Of a stretch of 64,000 nt of DNA, positions 33,239 through 43,185 are shown in pieces (the stretch's first letter is position 1; every line of letters starts with the position of its first letter). Origin of the DNA: Pseudomonas sp. 30_B (GTDB lineage Bacteria > Pseudomonadota > Gammaproteobacteria > Pseudomonadales > Pseudomonadaceae); assembly GCF_017491605.1 (NCBI RefSeq), contig NZ_JAFGYY010000006.1, forward strand, positions 1-64,000, in the 5' to 3' direction. Under the pieces are notes generated by a model, which worked only from the letters and a program-made list of their open reading frames with translations, made no database searches and was not told the origin of the DNA. The translations under genes and the position numbers were made by a program.

Positions 33239-33445
33239 ATGGAACGTACCCTCGGTTCCGCAGCTCTGAGCACTACCCGTAGCACCTCCAGCGCCCACCG
33301 TGGCCTCGTCGGCACCGTTCGCCTGTGGCAGCGCCGCATGGAAAGCCGCCGTCAGCTGGCCCGCCTGGATTCCCGCCTGCTGGCCGACGCCGGCATCAGC
33401 GAATCCCAGCGTTACGCCGAACTGAACAAGCCGTTCTGGCGCTGA
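33239..33445 (+). CDS. DUF1127 small basic protein
   Basis: This 68-residue arginine-rich protein has the DUF1127 core RRQLARLDSRLLADAGISES and ends ELNKPFWR. ATG 33239 lies about nine bases after GAAGGA; an ATG three codons earlier is too close. DUF1127 proteins are small and often stress- or phosphate-regulated, and some bind RNA in alphaproteobacteria. Its role here is unknown. It sits just past the 3' end of the A-band operon and has a relative at 54.4 kb on the other side of the polysaccharide island. Confidence 0.85.
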   Translation: MERTLGSAALSTTRSTSSAHRGLVGTVRLWQRRMESRRQLARLDSRLLADAGISESQRYAELNKPFWR

Positions 33446-33450
33446 TTCAA

Positions 33451-33495
33451 CAGTACAACTGAGCCACTCTCTCCAGGCTCGCCGTAACTGTACTG
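33451..33495 (+). terminator. Stem-loop downstream of the DUF1127 gene
   Basis: CAGTACA (33451-33457) pairs with TGTACTG (33489-33495), and GAGCC (33461-33465) pairs with GGCTC (33476-33480) inside it. It lies between two convergent genes. The outer arms also contain the GTAC/ACTGTAC text seen in the upstream operator cluster, so it could be a regulatory site. Confidence 0.45.
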
Positions 33496-33517
33496 GTAAG
33501 TATGTTGCCCCGGCCGT

Positions 33518-34675
33518 TCAGCCAGAACGGCCTTCGGGCAGCAGAATCTCCCTCTCCGCTTTTTCGTCCAGCAGATTGAGATACAGATCTGCCCAGACGC
33601 GCCCCATCGCATCCGCCGTGAACAGTTCGCGATAGCGAGCTTCCGCCTGCCGCCCCATCTCGGCTGCCGCTTCCGGATTCTCCCAGCACCAGCGCATTGC
33701 CTGTCGAAACGCCTGCGGGTCGCTCGGCGGCACCACCAGCCCGGTCAATCCATTGGCATTGATGAAGCTCGTCCCGGTGCCAATCTCGCTGGAAATCATC
33801 GGCTTGCCATACATCGCCCCCTCGAGCAGGGAGATACCGAACGCCTCCGAGCGCAGGTGCGAGGGGAATACGATCGCGCGCGACAGTTCCAGCAGGGCAA
33901 CCTTGTCTTCCTCGCTGACGCGGCCGACGAAGCGGACGTGCGATTCGACGCCCAGCGCCGCCGCCTGCGCCTTGAGCTGCTGTTCCAGCGGGCCGGCCCC
34001 GACGATCACCACGGGGTAGCCGGTGCCCTTCACCGCCTCCAGGAGGATGTGCAGTCCCTTGTAGTAACGCATCACGCCGACGAACAGGAAGAACCGTTCC
34101 CCCACCGCCCGCCGCCAGCGCTCGACGCACGCCTCGGCCGGCTTGGGATAGGCCTGCTTGTCCAGGCCGTAGGGGATGACCTGCGCCTTGTGCTGGTAGC
34201 GGCGCAGCACATCGCTCGAACCCAGGTAGTTGGGCGACGCCGCGACGATGCGGTCGGCACTGTTCAGGAAGCGGTGCATGAGCGGCTGATACAGTTTCAA
34301 CAGGTGCTTCTGGCGAACGATATCGGAGTGGTAGGTCACCACCGTCGGCTTGCGCACGCCCGACAGCAGGTGCACCAGGTCCATGAAGGGCCAGGGGAAG
34401 TGGAAGTTGATGATGTCCGCTTCGGCGGCGAGCCTGCGGAACTGCGGCACCACGCTGTAGGAAAAGCCAGTGGAGGCCAGCTGTAGATCGAGGCGCGCGC
34501 GGAACACTCGGTGGTCGTCGACCATCACCTCAGCCGGCTCGGGATTGGCGCTCAGGGTCAGTACCTGGTTCTCGATGCCATGACTGTGCCCCGTGCGGCA
34601 GAGCTGATTGATCACCTGCTCGATGCCGCCCACGGAGTCGGGCAGATAGGTCTTGAAGAAGTGCAATACGCGCAT
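33518..34675 (-). CDS. wbpZ: A-band D-rhamnan glycosyltransferase WbpZ
   Basis: This 385-residue GT-B (GT4) glycosyltransferase has an N-terminal GGIEQVINQL motif and the C-terminal donor-binding region FFLFVGVMRYYKGLHILLEA, with E-x7-E in SEAFGISLLEGAMYG. In P. aeruginosa WbpZ adds the first rhamnose to the GlcNAc primer on undecaprenyl phosphate. It is the last gene of the operon; its ATG follows the wbpY stop directly (TGA-ATG), so translation is coupled. The last 12 residues are very charged (EKAEREILLPEG). Confidence 0.9.
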   Translation of the reverse strand: MRVLHFFKTYLPDSVGGIEQVINQLCRTGHSHGIENQVLTLSANPEPAEVMVDDHRVFRARLDLQLASTGFSYSVVPQFRRLAAEADIINFHFPWPFMDLVHLLSGVRKPTVVTYHSDIVRQKHLLKLYQPLMHRFLNSADRIVAASPNYLGSSDVLRRYQHKAQVIPYGLDKQAYPKPAEACVERWRRAVGERFFLFVGVMRYYKGLHILLEAVKGTGYPVVIVGAGPLEQQLKAQAAALGVESHVRFVGRVSEEDKVALLELSRAIVFPSHLRSEAFGISLLEGAMYGKPMISSEIGTGTSFINANGLTGLVVPPSDPQAFRQAMRWCWENPEAAAEMGRQAEARYRELFTADAMGRVWADLYLNLLDEKAEREILLPEGRSG

Positions 34676-35809
34676 TCAGCCCCCCAGTACCTTTCGGTAG
34701 ACATCGCTGGTAATCCGGGCACACCGCTGCCAACTGAACGCCTTTGCCTGCTCAAGGCCAAGGGTACGGCAGCGCTGCCAATAAGATTCGTCTTCCATCA
34801 GCCGCAGTATGGCAATAGTCATCGCCTGCGGATCGTGCGCTTCTACATATACCCCCGCCTCGCCGGCAACTTCCGGTAGCGAGGAAGTCCCTGTCAGCAC
34901 CACCGGAACGCCACTGGCCATGGATTCCAGCACCGGCAGGCCAAAGCCTTCGTAAAGCGAGGGGAACAGCAGCGCCCGGGCACCGGCGAGCAACTCCGCC
35001 AACACGGCATCGCTCTGGTAGCCCAGCACCTTCACATCTCCCTCTGCCAGTGAGGCCTTCAGCGTGTCATCCAACTGCTCGGCGCGCCATCCCGGCATTC
35101 CGACTATCACCAACGGAAGCCCCTTGCGCAGGCTCGCCGGCAACAGGGCATGGGCACGCAGCGCCAGTTCGAGATTCTTTCTGGGCTCCAGCGTGCCGAC
35201 ACAGATCAGGTACCGACCCGCGACCAGCCCTAACTCGCCCAGGGTTCGCTCCAGCGCCTGATACGCGCGCGGATAAAAGCGCGCGGCGCAGCCCAGGGGA
35301 GCGACGGTCACTCGCTCTTCGGGCAAGCCGAAGTGTCGGCGAACCTCGCCGGCAACATGTTCGGAATCGGTGAGCACCGCCTGCGCACGCTCGACAGCCC
35401 GCCCAACGTGCCGCTCGATTTCCAACAGGCGATCGGCCGGCTGGGTCTGCGGGTAATGCACATGGGTCAGGTCGTGCAGCGTCATGACCATGGGGCCGTC
35501 GAACTCCAGCGGCCACAAGGTCGGCTCGTGGTACAGATCCACCTGGCGGCGCTTCAGTCCTCGATCAAAGGAGCGCTGTTCCAGCCAGCGCCGGATTCGA
35601 TAGGCACCCGGCACCCGCTTGGCCAACGAAGCCTTGCGCGCATAGCCGGGCATGGGTGCCGACGGCAGGTCGGCTCCCCAGGACCGACCCAGGAACAGGT
35701 CCAGGTCCACTCCGGCCTGTTCCTGCAGCGCTTCGCTCAGGGCCGCCACGTACTGGCCTATTCCGGTCCTTGGTGCCTGCAGAATGCGTGCATTGAGGGC
35801 GACGCGCAC
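34676..35809 (-). CDS. wbpY: A-band D-rhamnan glycosyltransferase WbpY
   Basis: This 377-residue GT4-type enzyme has RTGIGQYVAALSEALQEQAG at the start, YLICVGTLEPRKNLELAL in the donor domain, and E-x7-E in YEGFGLPVLESMASG. It is a rhamnosyltransferase extending the common polysaccharide antigen from GDP-D-rhamnose. It starts with GTG two bases after the wbpX stop, and wbpZ follows with no gap, so the three transferases should be made together. Confidence 0.9.
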   Translation of the reverse strand: MRVALNARILQAPRTGIGQYVAALSEALQEQAGVDLDLFLGRSWGADLPSAPMPGYARKASLAKRVPGAYRIRRWLEQRSFDRGLKRRQVDLYHEPTLWPLEFDGPMVMTLHDLTHVHYPQTQPADRLLEIERHVGRAVERAQAVLTDSEHVAGEVRRHFGLPEERVTVAPLGCAARFYPRAYQALERTLGELGLVAGRYLICVGTLEPRKNLELALRAHALLPASLRKGLPLVIVGMPGWRAEQLDDTLKASLAEGDVKVLGYQSDAVLAELLAGARALLFPSLYEGFGLPVLESMASGVPVVLTGTSSLPEVAGEAGVYVEAHDPQAMTIAILRLMEDESYWQRCRTLGLEQAKAFSWQRCARITSDVYRKVLGG

Positions 35810-35810
35810 G

Positions 35811-37178
35811 TCAGACCACTTCTGCTTCGCGCCGTGGTTCGCGCCGCAGCCTCAGGGCGTGCAGTACGCGATCCACGAGTTGCTGACTGGCATCGCGCCA
35901 GCCGAGCCAACGCCAGTCGCGCACACTGCGGGCCGCCGGGAAGCGGTCGCTGGCTTCGAATTCCTGCACCAGCGACGCCAGGGACTCGGGTCGTTCCAGC
36001 TCGAAGTAGGCGACGAAATCGCCGCCAACCTCCCGGAACACCGGGATGTCGCTGGCCATGACCGGCAACTGGCGCTGCATCGCCTCGACCAGCGGCAGAC
36101 CGAAGCCTTCGACGAACGAGGGGAAGACCAACGCGCGGGCGTGCGCATAGGCGTGCTCCAGGCCACGGTCATTGAGCTTGTTGAACATGAACAAGCGCTG
36201 ATTGAGCTGCGGATGGCTCTGGATTCGCTCGATCAGCGCATCGCATTTCCAGCCAATGCGACCGATGATGCACAGTCTTGCTCGCGAGCCTTCGGCCCAG
36301 AGGCGCTCGAAGGCATCCAGCAGGTAGGCGTGGTTCTTCCGCGGCTCGATGGTGCTGACCATCAGGTAGACCGGGTCCCCCTCGTCGAACATCCGGGTCA
36401 GCTCAGCGTCCAGCTCGGATCGGTCGTGCACCAGGTCCAGCTCGGAGCCCAGGTAGAAGTGTTCGAACCACAACTGCCGGGCCACATCCTCGCCGCGCCG
36501 GCGAACGATCTCGGCGCGCACCTGGTCGCGAATGGTGGTGGAGATGCAGATGAAGCCATCGGCCATTTCAGCGATCCAGTCGAACCAGCGGTCGAACACC
36601 TTCACCAGGCCCGCATCGCAGAACTGCGGGTGAGTGCAGGGGATCAGGTCGTAGATGACCGACACCAACCCCACACCCTGCGCCTTCAGGCTTTCTGCAA
36701 CCGGGAAGAAGTCGGCATGCCAGGAGGAGTCGAGCAGCAACAACTGGTCGCCCGGCAACACCTCCAGCGGCGCCATGCGCTCGGGTACCACGTGATTACG
36801 CGAGGCGAATATGGCGAAGCGCAGCGGCACAGTGATCGACAGGCTCGCCAGCTTGGCCAGCACGTACAAAGCTCGTCGGGCGTTATGCCAGCGGCTCATC
36901 GGCCAGCGTCGCTCCAACCGTGCGTGCCACATCCAGTACTTGTTACGCAGCTGCTCCAGGGCGATTTTCATCCCGCTGTGCCAGGGCATGTTCTCGGTCG
37001 ACAGCGGCGCCAACTGCAGCACCCGGTGCATGCGGCCACGGAAGAACATCACGGGGATGCACTCCACATCGCTGTGCACGTTTTCCAGATGGCTGATGAC
37101 GTTGCGCACCACGCGCTGAATGCCGGAGTTCACATGGGGGTGTTCGAAGACGTAGGTGCATTCGACGAGCAGGCGCAT
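35811..37178 (-). CDS. wbpX: A-band D-rhamnan glycosyltransferase WbpX
   Basis: This 455-residue GT4-type enzyme has HVNSGIQRVVRNVISHL at the N-terminus, YLMVSTIEPRKNHAYLLDAF in the donor domain, and E-x7-E in VEGFGLPLVEAMQRQ. In P. aeruginosa WbpX acts with WbpY on the repeating D-rhamnan. The start codon overlaps the wzt stop as TGATG. The central region (about 90-150) is more basic than in the two neighbouring transferases. Confidence 0.9.
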   Translation of the reverse strand: MRLLVECTYVFEHPHVNSGIQRVVRNVISHLENVHSDVECIPVMFFRGRMHRVLQLAPLSTENMPWHSGMKIALEQLRNKYWMWHARLERRWPMSRWHNARRALYVLAKLASLSITVPLRFAIFASRNHVVPERMAPLEVLPGDQLLLLDSSWHADFFPVAESLKAQGVGLVSVIYDLIPCTHPQFCDAGLVKVFDRWFDWIAEMADGFICISTTIRDQVRAEIVRRRGEDVARQLWFEHFYLGSELDLVHDRSELDAELTRMFDEGDPVYLMVSTIEPRKNHAYLLDAFERLWAEGSRARLCIIGRIGWKCDALIERIQSHPQLNQRLFMFNKLNDRGLEHAYAHARALVFPSFVEGFGLPLVEAMQRQLPVMASDIPVFREVGGDFVAYFELERPESLASLVQEFEASDRFPAARSVRDWRWLGWRDASQQLVDRVLHALRLRREPRREAEVV

Positions 37179-38440
37179 CAGGAGTGCTCTCCACTGCGTT
37201 GAACCAGGGAATCACTGGGGAAGTGCTCGATGCTGGCGCGAGCATCCAGCCAGGAATAGCCGATGAAGTTCTCGCGCGTGCTGTTGACCACGTGGAAGAT
37301 CATTGCGCAGTCGCGCCACTCGTAATTGCCATCCAGGTGCGAGTCGAGTCGTGAAAGGCTCAGCGACACCGAGTAGTTACCGGCTCCCAGGCGCATGGGG
37401 AAGGCATAGCGGTAGACCAGCCGGTCTCCCGTCTTCAGCCCTTTCTGTACCTGCTTGAGGCGGTGCGAGTTGATGCCATACATCGCCTGCCCGAGACGGT
37501 CCTTGAGCATGAAACCAAGCACCAGCCGGTCGACGTCCTGGCAGACCCGCACACCGACCTCCAGAACGACATCGTGGCCGACTTCGACCAGATCGATGTC
37601 CTTGCCGCTGACGTCCAGCAGCCGTACCGATTCGATCTCAGCCTCGCCAGTGCCGGAAATGGTCCGGGCCTTGCCGTTGGCCAGCATCTCCTGGCGTACG
37701 AGGTGATTGAGCCCCTCGCCCATCCGTGCGTGGTAGTAGTCCATGACCATTTCCGGGTCGCCCTGCATCGCCACCTGACCGAACTCCAGCAGCACCGCGC
37801 GATCGCAGATGGACTGGATGGAGAAGCGGTCGTGGGAGACGATCAGCAGCGTGGTGCCGGCACGGCGGAAGCTGCGGATGCGTTCGAAACTCTTGTGCTG
37901 GAAATACGAGTCACCCACCGAGAGCGCCTCGTCGATGATCAACACATCCGGACGGCGCGCGGTGGCCACGCTGAACGCCAGGCGCATCTGCATGCCGCTC
38001 GAATAGGTGCGCACCGGCTGGTCGATGGCATCACCAATCTCGGCGAAAGCTTCGATGTCCGGCAGCAGCGCATCAATCTCGTCGCGCTGCAGACCGAGGA
38101 GTTGCGCGGCCATGTAGACGTTCTGGCGGCCAGTGAACTCCGGATGAAAGCCCATTCCCAGTTCGAGCAGGGCGGACACCGTACCGCCTACCTCGCAGGA
38201 ACCACTGGTGGGCTGGGTGGTGCCGGTGATGATCTTCAGCAGAGTGCTCTTGCCAGCGCCATTGGAGCCGACGATGCCCACCGCTTCACCCGGCGCGATA
38301 TCCAGGGAAATATTCTGCAGTACCCAGTGCTTGTGATGGCGGGGCTCGCTGCCGGGAGTGATCCATTCAAGCAGGCGCGACCAGCGTTTGGGGTACTGGC
38401 GATAGGCCTTGCCCAGTTGGTGAATGCGGATATGGCCCAT
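37178..38440 (-). CDS. wzt: O-antigen ABC transporter ATP-binding protein Wzt
   Basis: This 420-residue protein has Walker A GSNGAGKST, the signature YSSGMQMRLAFSVA and Walker B DVLIIDEALSVGD in the first 240 residues. After that comes a C-terminal beta-sandwich (from about 270) of the kind that recognises the capped end of the polysaccharide in ABC-dependent O-antigen systems. That domain implies that chain length is set by a terminal modification, which fits the methyltransferase encoded nearby. It overlaps wzm and wbpX at TGATG junctions. Confidence 0.93.
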   Translation of the reverse strand: MGHIRIHQLGKAYRQYPKRWSRLLEWITPGSEPRHHKHWVLQNISLDIAPGEAVGIVGSNGAGKSTLLKIITGTTQPTSGSCEVGGTVSALLELGMGFHPEFTGRQNVYMAAQLLGLQRDEIDALLPDIEAFAEIGDAIDQPVRTYSSGMQMRLAFSVATARRPDVLIIDEALSVGDSYFQHKSFERIRSFRRAGTTLLIVSHDRFSIQSICDRAVLLEFGQVAMQGDPEMVMDYYHARMGEGLNHLVRQEMLANGKARTISGTGEAEIESVRLLDVSGKDIDLVEVGHDVVLEVGVRVCQDVDRLVLGFMLKDRLGQAMYGINSHRLKQVQKGLKTGDRLVYRYAFPMRLGAGNYSVSLSLSRLDSHLDGNYEWRDCAMIFHVVNSTRENFIGYSWLDARASIEHFPSDSLVQRSGEHS

Positions 38441-39237
38441 CAGAGTTCGTCCACCATCTCACCCGCGCGTGCGCGGTACAGCGCCAATGCAAGGACGCAC
38501 AGCAGCAAGCCGCACAGCGTGACCGGCAGCAGTTGCGACAGCTGCGGCCACTGGCCATGGAGAAACAGGTTCTGGTAGGCCTGCATCAGGCCAGTCAGCG
38601 GGTTGAGCTGCACCAGCCGACCGATGGACTCCGGCAGGATGCTCAGCGGATAGACGATAGGGGTGAGCCAGAACCAGAACTGCAGGAGTATGCCGAATAA
38701 TTGCCCGACATCACGGAAGAACACGTTCAGCACGCCGACCAGCATGCCCAGGCCGACAGCGAATAGCAGCTGCAGCGCCAGCAGCAGCGGGAACGCCAGC
38801 AGCGCCACGCCGGGCAGGCGGCCGGTAATGAGCAGGAAGCCAATGAACAGGGCGAAGATAATGGCGAAATTGAGCAACGCATTGCACACGCTCACCACCG
38901 GCAGGCAGAGGCGCGGGAAACTCAGCTTCTTCAGCAGGTTGGCATTTTCCAGGAACATGTTCAGGCAACGGCTGACCACTTCGGCGAACAGGCCCCAAGT
39001 GAGCAGGCCCGCGCACAGGAACACGCTGTAGGCCATCTTGTCGTCCACGCCCGGCAGGCGCGCACGCATCACTTCGGAGAAGATCACCGTGTACACCAGA
39101 ATCATCGCCAGCGGATTGAGGATGGTCCAGGCCGCCCCCAGCAGTGAACCGCGATAACGAGACTCGAACTCCCGACGCACACTGCCCGCAATGAACCCAC
39201 GGTACTGCCAGGTGCCTTTCAGACTACTCAGCGACAT
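38440..39237 (-). CDS. wzm: O-antigen ABC transporter permease Wzm
   Basis: This 265-residue, six-span inner-membrane protein starts WQYRGFIAGSVRREFESRYRGSLLG, the conserved interface helix of ABC-2 polysaccharide exporters, and has LNPLAMILVYTVIFSEVM. With Wzt it moves undecaprenyl-linked D-rhamnan across the inner membrane. ATG overlaps the wbpW stop as TGATG. The C-terminus is short (RARAGEMVDEL). Confidence 0.93.
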   Translation of the reverse strand: MSLSSLKGTWQYRGFIAGSVRREFESRYRGSLLGAAWTILNPLAMILVYTVIFSEVMRARLPGVDDKMAYSVFLCAGLLTWGLFAEVVSRCLNMFLENANLLKKLSFPRLCLPVVSVCNALLNFAIIFALFIGFLLITGRLPGVALLAFPLLLALQLLFAVGLGMLVGVLNVFFRDVGQLFGILLQFWFWLTPIVYPLSILPESIGRLVQLNPLTGLMQAYQNLFLHGQWPQLSQLLPVTLCGLLLCVLALALYRARAGEMVDEL

Positions 39238-40673
39238 CAGACGATCCTGCCGTAGATATCCTCGAAGCGGACGATATCGTCCTCGCCCAGGTACTCACCG
39301 CTTTGCACCTCGATCATCACCAGATCGATCACGCCCGGGTTCTCCAGGCGATGACGGTGCCCCGCGGGGATGTAGGTCGATTCGTTGCTGTTCACCAGGC
39401 GTACGGATTCGCCGTTGGTGACCTTGGCCATACCCTGTACCACCACCCAGTGCTCACTGCGGTGATGGTGCATCTGCAGGGAGAGCGCCGCGCCGGACTT
39501 GACCACGATGCGCTTGATCTTGAAGCGCGGGCCTTCCTCGAGAACGGTGTAGGTGCCCCAGGGACGGCTGACCGTGCGGTGCAAGCGATACGCCTCGTTC
39601 TCGCTGTCCTTGAGCTGCTTGACGACCTTGCGAACATCCTGCGCCCGGTCCGCGCGCGCCACCAGGATGGCGTCGGCGGTCTCGACCACGATCAGTCCCT
39701 CGACACCCACGGTGGCAATCAGGCGCCCCTCGCTCTGCACGTAGTTGTCCCGGCTGTCGACGAAGATCGCGTTGCCGGCCGCGCGATTATTGTCGGCATC
39801 CGCGTCCACCAGATCGCTCATGGCGGTCCAGGAACCGATATCGCTCCAGTCGAAAATCGCCGGAACGACAGCGACGCGATCGGAACGCTCCATCAGCGCA
39901 TAGTCGATGGAGATGTCTTCCAGGGTGCTGAAGTGCTCGTGGGGCAGCTCCTGCTGGACCACATTGCCCATTTCTTCCGGCTGGCTCGCCATCTGGCAGT
40001 CGATGGCTTGCGCCAGCATCTGCGGCGCGTGCTTTTCCAGCTCGCTGATGAAGGTACCGACGGTGAAGCAGAACATCCCCGAGTTCCAGAGGAAGGTGCC
40101 AGCCTGGAGGAACTGCCTGGCGGTATCCAGATCGGGCTTTTCGACGAAGCGCCTGACCGTGCTGCCGCCCCTGGCGTCCAGCGCGTCACCGGTCTCGATG
40201 TAGCCGAAGCCGGTCTCCGGCGTGGTGGGCACCACACCGAAGGTCACCAGTCGCCCCTGCGCGGCCAGCTCCACCGCGTGCTCCACGGCGTTGGCGAACG
40301 CCTCGACATCGCGGATCAGATGGTCGGCCGGCATCACCACCATGGTCACGTCGTCGCCGTACAGTGCGCGCAGCGCCAGGGCCGCGACCGCGATGGCCGG
40401 CGCCGTATTGCGTCCGATGGGCTCAAGGATGAAGTGACCGCGCTGGCGCAGCTTGGCAGCCTGGAAATGGTCCTTGCTCTGGAAGTAATAGTCACGGTTG
40501 GTCACCGTGACGATGCTCCCGTCGCCCCCAAGCAACCCGGCCGCGCGCCGATAGGTCTTGTTCAGCAGGGACTGCCCATCGGGCATCGCCATGAATGGCT
40601 TTGGCTGACCTTCGCGCGATACCGGCCATAGCCGTGTACCGGCACCGCCGGAAAGGATCACAGGAATGAGCAT
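39237..40673 (-). CDS. wbpW: Bifunctional phosphomannose isomerase / GDP-mannose pyrophosphorylase WbpW
   Basis: This 478-residue protein has the nucleotidyltransferase signature GGAGTRLWPVSREGQPKPF at the N-terminus and FVEKPDLDTARQFLQAG in the middle. The C-terminal cupin is the type II phosphomannose isomerase domain (SGAALSLQMHHHRSEHWVVV and STYIPAGHRHRLENPG). It supplies GDP-D-mannose to Gmd. AAGGAG precedes ATG 40673 and overlaps the gmd stop, giving coupled translation. Confidence 0.93.
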   Translation of the reverse strand: MLIPVILSGGAGTRLWPVSREGQPKPFMAMPDGQSLLNKTYRRAAGLLGGDGSIVTVTNRDYYFQSKDHFQAAKLRQRGHFILEPIGRNTAPAIAVAALALRALYGDDVTMVVMPADHLIRDVEAFANAVEHAVELAAQGRLVTFGVVPTTPETGFGYIETGDALDARGGSTVRRFVEKPDLDTARQFLQAGTFLWNSGMFCFTVGTFISELEKHAPQMLAQAIDCQMASQPEEMGNVVQQELPHEHFSTLEDISIDYALMERSDRVAVVPAIFDWSDIGSWTAMSDLVDADADNNRAAGNAIFVDSRDNYVQSEGRLIATVGVEGLIVVETADAILVARADRAQDVRKVVKQLKDSENEAYRLHRTVSRPWGTYTVLEEGPRFKIKRIVVKSGAALSLQMHHHRSEHWVVVQGMAKVTNGESVRLVNSNESTYIPAGHRHRLENPGVIDLVMIEVQSGEYLGEDDIVRFEDIYGRIV

Positions 40674-40676
40674 GGC

Positions 40677-41864
<1,188 letters not shown>

Positions 41865-42770
41865 CTACTCCTGCAACACCCTGACATCCCAGTCCGCCAG
41901 AATATCCCGGAGCGTCCGCTCCATACTGATCTCTGGCGCCCAGCCCGTCTCCTGTCGCAACTTGGCATGGCTGCCGCAGACCCTGCGCTGCTCCGCGCGC
42001 CGCAGACGCTGCGGGTCCTGGCAGATCTCCAGTTCGACCTCGGCCAGCCGGACCATCTGCTCGATCAGGTCTCGCACCCGGTATTCCTGTCCCGAGCACA
42101 CGTTGTACACCTCCCCGCTGCGACCATGCTCCAGCAGCGCGAAATAGGCCGCCAGCACGTCCCGCACATCGAGAAAATCACGGGAGACATCAATGTCACC
42201 CACCTCGATGCGGGGAGCCTGCAAGCCACGCCGGATACGCGCCACTTGCCTTGCCACCGCAGGCAGGACGAAATCCGCTTTCTGACCCGTCCCCACATGG
42301 TTGAACGGGCGTGCCACCATCATGCGCCACGACTCGGTGAAGCTCCACTGCTGGCACAACAGCTCCGCCGAGACCTTGCTCACACCATAGGGATTGCGCG
42401 GGCGAGGCATCTGTTCCTCGGTGATGGGCAATTGCGCCTCACCCACCTGTCCATAAACGTCTCCGGAACTGACATAGAGAAAAGCCCCGGAAAAACCGCA
42501 ACGCTTGAGCGACTCCAGCAGATTCAGGGTCCCCAGTACGTTCACTTGCAGCGTTCCCGCCGGGTCCTTGAACGCCTGCGGCACGAAGGTCTGGCCGGCC
42601 AGATGGATCACCGCATCGGGCGGACCTGCCATCAGGTATTCATCGAAGCCCGCGGGATCGCGAAGATCCACCCGCGGCAACTCAAGCAACCGCCAGCCGG
42701 CGGGCAGAAATGCACGCAGATGCGCGCCGACGAAACCGGAAAGCCCTGTCACGAGTAGTCGCTTTTCCAA
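41865..42770 (-). CDS. rmd: GDP-4-keto-6-deoxy-D-mannose reductase (GDP-D-rhamnose synthase)
   Basis: This 301-residue SDR protein has TGLSGFVGAHLRAF, the catalytic YGVSK in NPYGVSKVSAELL, VARPFNHVGTGQ and GDIDVSRDFLDVRDVL. It closely resembles P. aeruginosa Rmd and makes GDP-D-rhamnose. It is the first gene of the operon. The best start by alignment is TTG 42770, but no Shine-Dalgarno is visible; a GTG six codons in is an alternative. Poor initiation might limit the pathway. Confidence 0.9.
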   Translation of the reverse strand: MEKRLLVTGLSGFVGAHLRAFLPAGWRLLELPRVDLRDPAGFDEYLMAGPPDAVIHLAGQTFVPQAFKDPAGTLQVNVLGTLNLLESLKRCGFSGAFLYVSSGDVYGQVGEAQLPITEEQMPRPRNPYGVSKVSAELLCQQWSFTESWRMMVARPFNHVGTGQKADFVLPAVARQVARIRRGLQAPRIEVGDIDVSRDFLDVRDVLAAYFALLEHGRSGEVYNVCSGQEYRVRDLIEQMVRLAEVELEICQDPQRLRRAEQRRVCGSHAKLRQETGWAPEISMERTLRDILADWDVRVLQE

Positions 42771-43185
42771 GGGGCAGTCTCTCTGATTGTTCTGAAGGAA
42801 AGTAACCGATTTCAGCTGACCGGCCGGTCACTCGATCCGTATGAAGCATGGGGGGACGCAGCAAAGGCAGTTCTCGATGTATCAACAGCGCCTTCTTGGT
42901 GTTCGACGAGAAAGCGCTGCTGTAGCATGCCGACTTTCCGGCAAAAGAAAACCCCTGGATACAGCTGACGACATAATCAACAATCCACCAGATTTTGCCG
43001 ATGATCGCAACCAGATAACCAACGTTCAGCCATTATAAAAATGATCGGCGGCGCCATGATTCCAACGAAAATAACGACTACCTCATGCGCGAACATGTGA
43101 CATCGAAGACGCTGTGGGCCCGTGCTCCGGATGACGCGGGAATGCCCGGACTGAACCTCGATCGCTCCAGGGGATTTCCTTCGGT
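42771..43185. promoter_or_regulatory. Divergent control region of the A-band operon, with a 14-bp palindrome
   Basis: The 415-bp gap between rmd and the plus-strand membrane protein holds no gene. TGACCGGCCGGTCA (42817-42830) is a perfect palindrome 47 bp upstream of rmd. ATTATA at 43032-43037 reads TATAAT on the minus strand and could be the rmd -10 box, although no good -35 is spaced to it. The stretch 42940-43060 is AT-richer than its surroundings. Confidence 0.4.
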
